Below, one piece after another: positions 22,301 through 25,688 of a stretch of 25,688 nucleotides of DNA; position 1 is the stretch's first letter, and each line of letters starts with the position of its first letter. The stretch spans positions 1 through 25,688 of the forward strand of contig JAANSK020152230.1 in assembly GCA_011763485.2 (NCBI GenBank), written 5' to 3'. The notes beneath the pieces are model-generated. The model worked only from the letters and a program-made list of their open reading frames with translations. It was not told where the DNA came from and did no database searches. The DNA comes from Isoetes engelmannii. Its lineage: Eukaryota > Streptophyta > Lycopodiopsida > Isoetales > Isoetaceae. Position numbers and translations under genes: made by a program.

Positions 22301-25012
22301 ACTTCAACCCTACAATTGCAATTTGAATAATAATGCCCAGCTATCTTCGATGCCACATAATTTCAGGCGTCAACTGTCTTCAAATTTCATCAATGTCAGA
22401 ATTGGAACTCCAATTCCATTTTGCAAATTCAATCTTTCTTCGTGTTGAGTTTGCAATCAAGTATTTGTTGTAGCAAATTCGTCTCCCAAGAAAAAAAGGT
22501 CTAGGTGACATACAACTGAGTTTGCAATTCCAACATGTAGTGCTTTGATTCTGCCAACTTCATGCATTGAAAGTCTGATACCATGAGAAAAATGGATACA
22601 AGCAGAATGGGAAAAACCTACAATGAAAATTGCCATGCAACTCATCAACATCAAGATTTATTTTGCTTCCACATATCCTAATGACAAGCTTTAAAAAATA
22701 TGGGATGGCAGCACTCCTCACATGCCACTTCCATACGGCTTATCATATTGATTATAGATGTTAATATTTAGCTATAAAGGCACCACCCATACCTCATAAC
22801 TTGTTTTAAAGTGGATCGCGGAAGCTGGACAAACTTGTTCACATGGCCTGGAACAATCTGGTGGACAGAGCCGTGGATCAAACTCTGCAGGGACGAGTAT
22901 TTTGTTTTCAATAAAACTGGGCATGTAGTCAGAACATGAGGACGTTTTCTTGGTTGAACATAAGCATCTTTAAAATATATATCCCGTTCCTTATAGTTTC
23001 GTACTCTTAGGAGAAAGGGTCAATTATACGTAATGTGCCAAAAATGTGCCTTGAAAACTCATAAAAACATTGGAGACTTTCAGAAAAGCATTGGATACAG
23101 ACTAATGTAGATAAACTTTGTATACTTATTGAGCATTAATGTAAAGACCAGATTTACTTTCGTTATAAAAATAGACTACCCATCTGTGTTCTTTCAAGAA
23201 CGTGAAACTAAATGATCAATGCTTACAACTTATTTTATAGGTAAAAAACTTCATGAAATTTATCTTTTTACACTCGGTGAAGGAACATTTTTATTACAAC
23301 CAATCCTGTAGCGAGATGATGTAGACTTGTGTCCATGCTTCGGCATTGGAGCAAGGCCAAACAAGGTATGAAGGTTATATTGCATGCTGTTATATAGACT
23401 TGAAAGATGATACTCTCATAATTTATTCTGCACTTTACTGTATTAGATGAAAAGATGCAAATCCATTTATTCTTATAATTGAACGAGAATTTTTATTATA
23501 TATGATTATGCCATTAGACTTGGCGCATCGCCAAGTTGTGATGTGATATGGAGCCTGGGGTAGGCCTAGGCTTTAGCTCATGAGGCACCATCATTTACAG
23601 GCAGATAGACTCCTGGACAGACTTTACAAAAGAAACAACAATTCCCTGCCATTTCACACTTCTTTTGACAGATACGAAATAACCATAATTTGCAGCATGA
23701 AAGCTCGTATGTTATGAAAATAAGTAGTTTGAATTTCTAAATTCCTACCTGCTTTTCGGAAGTGCACATCTTCATCATCGTTGATACTAATCATGACCCA
23801 AGGTTTACAAAAGCACCCAGAGGTGCTTAAAGTAAGCTTGCTAGCTATGTCTATTCCATCTATGACAGCGCTTATAACTGCCGGATCGGCTGCACAGTCA
23901 ATGCAATCAACTGACATTGTCCAAAAGCGGGAATTAATATAAAAAAATTAGGCGTACCACAAATAGAAATGCACTTGATAATGACTCGTTAACAATCATA
24001 GTTTTTTAAGAAGCAGTAACAATATATACATCCAGGAACTTACCACCAGCAAGGGAATAGATTAAGGACAGATTCCTCACATCAATAACATCCTGCATGG
24101 AAAATCTATTAGTTATTGATAACATCATTCAGGACCAAGTCTCGCAGTTAACAATTAGCCACAAATAGTATTAGACTTTTTACATAATATCAGCTATTAT
24201 TGGCAAATTTTTCTTTTGTTGTTACACCACAAAAGCATCACGGGGGGCATCCATATTTGCAATAATTATTCTCATCGTCTGCCTCTGCATGCTCCAATAC
24301 CAGCAATTTGCAACTACGAAAAACCTGTTAGCAGTTAAAGTACCTAGCTAGAAAATTCTTCAGGTGACAGAGTGTACGTCCTACATCAGTTTATGCGCAT
24401 ATTTTCCGCAATAGTTTATGTGTCCTCGTAAGCCACCAGCGTACACAGCTTGTATGCAACCAGAACAGCTCTTAAATGGCACTAAATACTAACCACCATC
24501 TCTTTAGTGCCTCCAAAAAACAGAATCCTCAATGCACCAGCTACTATTTTTGCTATTGATGTTTCACTTCCCTCCTCAATTTTACGAATGAGAGATTGAT
24601 GGATGTACTTCAAATAAAAATGCGTTATAACCAGAAAACAACACTAAATCATTCCACAGAGCTACCTATATTACATTGTAGTGCATACAAATAATTTATG
24701 TTTCTTACCTCAAAGCTTGCTCCGCAAATGAGCTTAACCCAATGACCTTTAGCTAAAGAAACTTCGGGGGGTTCATTTTCTACTTTCCTCTGCGCATGTA
24801 ATGATTGAACTGTTGAAAGGACCTCTAAGACCAACAAGATAAAGACTTAGAAATTGTAAGAACAATAATTTGCACTCATAATCAATTTGACGCTGTAGGT
24901 CTGTTCAGTTACCTGTGGGGAATTTAGTGCAGTGGCAAAGAAATTGGCTTTTTCTATAGCCAAATTCCCATGGCGAAACACAAGGAAAGAACCATGCCTG
25001 TGACTTAGCCAT
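7225..25012 (-). CDS. ldpA: LdpA-like [4Fe-4S] protein, 13-exon gene
   Basis: Coding exons join as complement of 25012-24913, 24824-24709, 24092-24044, 23910-23749, 22884-22793, 21331-21262, 17879-17789, 17548-17479, 15703-15608, 14747-14648, 14556-14464, 7495-7440 and 7368-7225. All introns are GT-AG and phases agree throughout, giving 412 residues. An in-frame TGA lies 27 nt upstream of the chosen ATG. Family landmarks are WVKLICGAS (62-70), VDCIDCAADPA (89-99), ISINDDED (129-136), CPPDCSRPCEQVCP (149-162), CYGCGRCIPICP (181-192), ALEIHT (219-224), LDGRPMSGDIG (283-293), QLAGGTNSHTV (319-329) and VAGVAFGGYARK (354-365). The eight cysteines 149/153/157/161 and 181/184/187/191 form two ferredoxin-like cluster motifs. 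Known: cyanobacterial LdpA is an Fe-S redox sensor that modulates circadian period with light. Inferred: a plastid protein, because the first ~50 residues precede the conserved core like a transit peptide. I see no frameshift or premature stop. Confidence 0.93.
7440..7495 (-). CDS. ldpA: LdpA-like exon 12
   Basis: A 56-nt exon for residues 347-365 (NGLCCATVAGVAFGGYARK). The GVAFGGYARK string is the conserved C-terminal LdpA motif. The acceptor is TTTTCAG|ATGG and the donor GGAAG|GTGGGTG. It keeps phase with exon 11 across the inflated intron. Confidence 0.9.
7496..9305. other. LdpA-like intron 11, part next to exon 12
   Basis: Non-coding and AT-rich. It holds the 60-bp tandem duplication. 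A 69-codon serine-rich plus-strand frame at 8937-9146 is followed by a donor-like CAAG|GTAGTT; I cannot support it as a gene. Confidence 0.5.
8544..8663. repeat. 60-bp tandem duplication
   Basis: Copies at 8544-8603 and 8604-8663 run from GAGAAAGT through AAGAAAAACCCAAAGGTC to TCTCAATTTAAG. They differ at only about one position, so the duplication is recent relative to its surroundings. Confidence 0.95.
9306..9469 (+). repeat. 5' LTR of the intron-11 element
   Basis: Begins TGTTAG and ends ATTCTATCA. It carries a TATA-type CTATATATAT at 9374-9383, a perfect TGACGTCA at 9332-9339 and TGAGTCA within TGCTGAGTCATC at 9343-9354. It aligns with the LTR at 13300-13647 through TGCTGAGTCATC, CATGG, TAGTCACAC-like and CATTGGTTAG blocks and the ATCTTTCTTCACAT end. 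Confidence 0.8.
9470..9482 (+). other. primer-binding site (initiator Met tRNA)
   Basis: TGGTATCAGAGCC follows the LTR end directly. This is the standard complement of the 3' end of plant initiator methionine tRNA. Confidence 0.9.
10430..10764 (+). pseudogene. Copia gag remnant
   Basis: Broken frames read LTALTFLRATVSDDFKGDLR, ALDFVQQNSVQKDAWPHI, MHNLKLQTCASMRDYLGQL and NDATLIIYAW. This is the usual order of Copia gag: an alpha-helical N-terminal part, then the MRDYL-type helix and the DATLI turn. At least one frameshift (near 10575) and stops interrupt it. No zinc knuckle is visible. Confidence 0.75.
10748..10849. repeat. 51-bp tandem duplication in gag
   Basis: Two identical 51-nt copies (10748-10798 and 10799-10849) begin GAATGATGCTACTC and end AAAGAATATAGGT. 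An 18-nt duplication (AGCAATAAACTACTCTGA) follows at about 10867-10902. Confidence 0.95.
10911..11436 (+). pseudogene. coiled-coil coding fragment inside the retroelement
   Basis: The segment 10911-10994 reads FEKDVVHCLKEQALKAEAKI and so on to LKLQ, followed by a donor-like CTCCAG|GTAATG. A second segment, about 11127-11436, reads VEKRLEVANAKVALMERTVA, LEIHDLQTDL and, after a frameshift near 11308, DEAAAEITTQKVTQIEEQ and SKWTECEQLV. Both have heptad-like leucine and alanine spacing with many Glu, Lys and Gln. This does not resemble Copia polyprotein and looks like part of a host coiled-coil protein gene with its intron. I cannot name the parent. Confidence 0.45.
11440..12060. repeat. three degenerate copies of a ~100-bp repeat
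   Basis: Related units lie near 11445-11575, 11635-11735 and 11953-12055. Shared blocks are AGGTTTGATCCTCTATATA, a TTAGGTGCCGC-type segment, CCAAAGATTTACT-like, CTCGAGTGGTCCCCATGG and CCAAACCATATCAATTC. In the first unit the front block is itself duplicated. TCTCTCTCTC- and CGCCCTC-type spacers separate the units. Confidence 0.75.
12076..12375 (+). CDS. hypothetical 99-codon ORF within the retroelement
   Basis: An uninterrupted frame starting MLVRKGIAVGKKASHWAAF, then LRNLSNITWLLFDTVVKSIK, SHQDAIYKDHFLEI and GYLNSHLAHNVRHAIGHHF. Composition is protein-like, with amphipathic helices and several His and Trp, and it is intact while the neighbouring gag is ruined. I do not recognise it. It could be a captured host exon or a chance frame. 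No ribosomal or splice context settles this. Confidence 0.3.
   Translation: MLVRKGIAVGKKASHWAAFPRFGLRNLSNITWLLFDTVVKSIKDMGNSTGASHQDAIYKDHFLEISKDGFIQRVGYLNSHLAHNVRHAIGHHFYMSSIL
12854..13295. mobile_element. MITE-like terminal-inverted-repeat element
   Basis: The left end GGGAAAGTTCCAAATA..CCCC and the region to about 12908 are the inverted complement of 13236-13295, which ends TATATTTGGAATTTTCCC. The arms are about 55 bp with mismatches. The left flank TAATGAATA and the right flank of the downstream copy, GAATGAATA, agree at eight of nine bases. This is consistent with a Mutator-type 9-bp or hAT-type 8-bp target duplication. It has no coding capacity. Confidence 0.75.
13196..13617. repeat. 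210-bp tandem duplication
   Basis: Copies at 13196-13405 and 13406-13617 start ATCGATCACAAAAACG and end CTGAACTTTGTC. They are almost identical, with a 2-nt insertion (TT) and a few substitutions in the second copy. Each copy includes the right terminus of the MITE-like element and the LTR promoter region, so the duplication came after that insertion. Confidence 0.95.
13648..14463. other. intron 11, part next to exon 11
   Basis: Non-coding. It holds a purine-rich segment (about 13680-13800) that reads as a short basic peptide but has no supported gene structure. Confidence 0.5.
14464..14556 (-). CDS. ldpA: LdpA-like exon 11, AGGTNSHTV motif
   Basis: Residues 316-346 plus one base: GYLQLAGGTNSHTVEAMKLA then GIYKRHSLETP. 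The QLAGGTN-HTV signature belongs to the LdpA C-terminal domain. The acceptor is GGTGCAG|GTTAT and the donor CGCCAA|GTAAGC. The next exon lies about 7 kb away, beyond a retroelement. Confidence 0.94.
14648..14747 (-). CDS. ldpA: LdpA-like exon 10, DGRPMSGDIG motif
   Basis: Residues 283-315 plus one base: LDGRPMSGDIGKGTAKAAVD followed by LTARVLASPHRPP. The DGRPMSGDIG string is the most recognisable signature of the LdpA C-terminal domain. The acceptor is TCTCAG|CTGG and the donor CCTCCTG|GTATAC. Confidence 0.95.
14748..15607. other. LdpA-like intron 9
   Basis: 860 nt of intron with no repeat or coding signal that I can support. Confidence 0.7.
15608..15703 (-). CDS. ldpA: LdpA-like exon 9
   Basis: A 96-nt phase-0 exon for residues 251-282. 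It begins VSVPDLGDRMVASM and ends SCLNLWQ, so that the next exon continues LDGRPMSGDIG. LKLIAV-S-PDLG and LWQ-LDGRPMSG are the expected family joins. The acceptor is ATGTCAG|GTTAG and the donor TGGCAG|GTGCACG. Confidence 0.9.
15704..17478. other. LdpA-like intron 8
   Basis: Contains a 24-nt direct repeat (AACTTAACCATCCTTATGTC core) at 16052-16075 and 16092-16115, and the phase-compatible open segment 17168-17220 described in the findings. Confidence 0.65.
17479..17548 (-). CDS. ldpA: LdpA-like exon 8
   Basis: Residues 227-250, reading NLKSFETLVTSLSHATDK then LKLIA. The donor used is ATTGCA|GTAGGT, which joins in phase 0 to exon 9 to give the family string LIAVSVPDLG. A stronger-looking GTAG|GTAACA donor 4 nt downstream would break that join, but it is compatible with the alternative exon at 17168-17220. 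Confidence 0.88.
17789..17879 (-). CDS. ldpA: LdpA-like exon 7
   Basis: Residues 197-226 plus two bases, reading AKFYTRNALFVAELLENP and then QVQALEIHTAA. The EIHT tetrapeptide is a family landmark. It is separated from exon 6 by a 3.4-kb intron swollen by a Copia remnant. The acceptor is GTGCAG|ACGCG and the donor GCAAG|GTATGTAT. Confidence 0.93.
18271..18281 (+). other. primer-binding site of the intron-6 element
   Basis: TGGTATCAGAC, a slightly diverged copy of the plant Copia initiator-tRNA primer site. Confidence 0.75.
18783..19508 (+). pseudogene. Copia gag remnant
   Basis: Starts near ATGGCTACAAATGTA. It continues through LNLRDFGDVFRTGLNPT, FKAWNHLKACICTDIQRDL, QSKMGNLKLAECTDMRDHMQ and, after a frameshift near 19190, MTDVLLFSMLPK and QDNITITLNQLQQKLVDVE. 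Domain order is that of UBN2-type Copia gag. A TAA at about 18859 and the later frameshift disable it. It is related to, but diverged from, the gag in intron 11. Confidence 0.82.
19700..20060 (+). pseudogene. Copia aspartic protease remnant
   Basis: The active-site string TWLVDSG is intact at about 19718-19738. A one-base loss directly after it shifts the frame to KHLAGQSNAFQHI, VVKVADGNLSNFTGKEDVSL and VILVPGLLVNLLSD. These are the standard flap and ADG/VPGL-NLLS landmarks of Copia protease. Confidence 0.82.
20112..20380 (+). pseudogene. GAG-pre-integrase domain remnant
   Basis: Reads ESLSHPQFVHLAALVSASKL then LTTKDLECAACSLGKQVQAS. The H-P and C-x2-C-x2-G-K spacing is that of the HHCC-type pre-integrase zinc region; the second cysteine of C-A-A-C and the SLGK tail are visible. 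The element is truncated shortly after. Confidence 0.78.
20381..21261. other. intron 6, part next to exon 6
   Basis: No supported coding, RNA or repeat features. The 73-codon plus frame at 20408-20629 has no domain character. Confidence 0.6.
21262..21331 (-). CDS. ldpA: LdpA-like exon 6, second Fe-S cysteine motif
   Basis: Residues 174-196 plus one base. It contains C181-x2-C184-x2-C187-x3-C191-P in RCYGCGRCIPICPIDNI, the canonical ferredoxin-type [4Fe-4S] motif. The acceptor is TTGCAG|GGAGG and the donor ATTA|GTAAGTATG. Confidence 0.95.
21332..22792. other. LdpA-like intron 5
   Basis: 1461 nt of intron. Short open frames occur on both strands, none with recognisable content. Confidence 0.7.
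22793..22884 (-). CDS. ldpA: LdpA-like exon 5, first Fe-S cysteine motif
   Basis: Residues 143-173. It contains C149-x3-C153-x3-C157-x3-C161-P, a [4Fe-4S]-type motif within FDPRLCPPDCSRPCEQVCP. The upstream sequence stays open for some codons, but phase 1 inherited from exon 4 selects the CTGCAG acceptor. The donor is ATGAG|GTATGGG. Confidence 0.94.
23518..23536. repeat. short perfect hairpin in intron 4
   Basis: ACTTGGCG, loop CAT, CGCCAAGT: an 8-bp stem with a 3-nt loop within the 864-nt intron 4 (22885-23748). The rest of that intron shows nothing I can support. Confidence 0.7.
23749..23910 (-). CDS. ldpA: LdpA-like exon 4
   Basis: Residues 89-142, carrying DCIDCAADPAVISAV and KPWVMISINDDEDVHFRKA. 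The acidic NDDED segment followed by HFRKA is typical of the family just before the first cysteine cluster. The acceptor is TGTCAG|TTGATTGC and the donor AAGCAG|GTAGG. Confidence 0.95.
24044..24092 (-). CDS. ldpA: LdpA-like exon 3
   Basis: A 49-nt exon for residues 73-88 (DVIDVRNLSLIYSLAG) plus the first base of V89. The acceptor is CATGCAG|GATG and the donor GGTG|GTAAGTTCC. It bridges the ICGAS motif and the VDCIDCAADPA motif, as in the family. Confidence 0.92.
24093..24708. other. LdpA-like intron 2
   Basis: 616 nt of intron with no additional supported feature. Confidence 0.7.
24709..24824 (-). CDS. ldpA: LdpA-like exon 2
   Basis: Residues 34-72. The first part (EVLSTVQSLHAQRKVENE) looks like linker. 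The second enters the family core with LAKGHWVKLICGASFE. The acceptor follows a pyrimidine-rich stretch ending GTCTTAG, and the donor is TTGAG|GTAAGAAA. Confidence 0.9.
24913..25012 (-). CDS. ldpA: LdpA-like exon 1 (start codon, possible transit peptide)
   Basis: Encodes residues 1-33 plus one base. It begins MAKSQAWFFP and contains several aromatic and cysteine residues, few acids and some basic residues. It has no counterpart in the cyanobacterial core, so it may be part of a plastid targeting sequence. The donor is CACAG|GTAACTG. Confidence 0.75.
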
Positions 25013-25209
25013 TGCTTTGGAATCGACTCCGGAAGTTCATGCAGACAGCTTAGATACTTATTTTGTTTATATTGAGTGGTTAACCATGAAAATCAATGTT
25101 TTCTCAAGCCGGTGTAATGGATGGAAGATGGTTCACACACTTTGAACCTCGGCCATCCAGCTTGAGATCGACGGCTATCAGCCAGCATTACCCGCTCTTG
25201 GCATCTAGG

Positions 25210-25375
25210 GAATCTATTGGTGAATGTGTAAATCTTGATGGAATCTTAAGAATCTTGGGGGATTTAAGGCAATCCAATTGCATCTCTGGGATTCGAAGGA
25301 ATCTTGAGAGAGTCTAGAGGAACTTAGAGGATCCTGCGGAATCTAAGAGAATCTTAAAGAATTCGAAAAGAATCC
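25210..25375. repeat. degenerate ~10-bp tandem repeat (GAATCTTAAG-like)
   Basis: GAATC-like cores start at about 25210, 25222, 25230, 25241, 25250, 25261, 25270, 25280, 25290, 25299, 25310, 25320, 25330, 25339, 25349, 25359 and 25370. That is 17 units of 8-12 nt averaging 10. The better units read GAATCTTAA, GAATCTTGAG, GAATCTAAGA and GAATCTTAAA. Confidence 0.85.
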
Positions 25376-25556
25376 TTACCTTCTATTTTGTCGCCGGGTT
25401 TAATGGCAACTTGACACGTGTCCATGTTTCTTTTCCCGAAAACAGTCTCTTGCATCTCGTGTTCTACACAGATTTTTACTCTGCGTTCTCCCTATCTACC
25501 CCGCATTCTGTTGTTTCTACCCCGGTTTCTACCGATTCTACCTCACATTCAGTCGC

Positions 25557-25560
<4 letters not shown>

Positions 25561-25595
<35 letters not shown>
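25561..25595. repeat. (GA)17 microsatellite
   Basis: An uninterrupted GA dinucleotide run about 550 nt above the LdpA-like start codon. On the gene's strand it is a CT run, a composition common near plant promoters. Confidence 0.95.
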
Positions 25596-25599
<4 letters not shown>

Positions 25600-25688
25600 T
25601 GGCCACATGATCGATGAGAGATTACGAGAGATAAATGAGAGACAATTTGAGAGGAGAGATTATCTCTCAAAATGCGAGAGTCCACTTA

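Larger units (their letters stand above)
25013..25688 (-). promoter_or_regulatory. upstream region of the LdpA-like gene
   Basis: Contains the presumptive promoter and 5' untranslated leader on the minus strand. A CAATATAAAC element about 55 nt above the ATG is only a weak TATA candidate. The more striking contents are the ~10-bp tandem repeat (25210-25375) and the GA microsatellite (25561-25595; CT on the gene's strand). The true transcription start cannot be placed. Confidence 0.4.

Noticed and set aside
22793-22910. Extended exon 5 starting at an upstream acceptor (ATGCCCAG)
   Set aside because: That acceptor leaves the wrong phase after exon 4. The CTGCAG acceptor restores the frame and the HFRKA-EFDP family join.
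25096-25317. 73-codon plus-strand frame upstream of the LdpA-like gene
   Set aside because: Half of it is the ~10-bp repeat, which gives a long frame by low complexity.
1-25688. tRNA or rRNA genes
   Set aside because: I saw no convincing cloverleaf with A and B boxes and no rRNA-conserved stretches; the TGGTATCAGA hits are retroelement primer sites.

Overview
This looks like nuclear DNA from a land plant. It has GT-AG spliceosomal introns, Copia-type LTR retrotransposon debris primed by initiator methionine tRNA, nested short duplications, and one intron-rich gene for a cyanobacterial-type (probably plastid) protein. A seed-free plant such as a fern, lycophyte or moss is a guess; nothing in the sequence fixes the lineage.

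The one convincing gene lies on the minus strand and fills about 70% of the window. I assembled 13 coding exons by hand between 25012 (ATG) and 7225 (stop). Every junction is GT-AG, and the phases close on 1239 nt, or 412 codons plus stop. The product is an LdpA-like iron-sulfur protein with two four-cysteine cluster motifs followed by the LdpA C-terminal domain. In cyanobacteria LdpA feeds light and redox information to the circadian clock. Introns 6 and 11 are inflated by retroelements. Intron 6 holds a truncated Copia gag-protease-pre-integrase remnant (18183-20380). Intron 11 holds a gag-only Copia-like element (9306-13647) whose 3' LTR contains a MITE-like inverted-repeat element and a 210-bp tandem duplication. 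Inside that element are a coiled-coil coding fragment, a dispersed repeat family and an unrecognised 99-codon ORF.

The left end (227-4222, plus strand) is a separate island of four decayed coding blocks. The third is a broken FCP1/NLI-type HAD phosphatase-like gene; the others are not recognised. A family of palindromes built on CTCGACTCGCGAGTCGAG lies between the blocks, never inside them, and occurs nowhere else in the window. This arrangement is the strongest candidate for something undescribed.

The segment 4223-7224 is AT-rich and largely featureless, apart from a cysteine-rich ORF (5637-6011) and small tandem duplications. The right end (25013-25688) is the upstream region of the LdpA-like gene. 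It carries a degenerate tandem repeat with a period of about 10 bp and a (GA)17 microsatellite.
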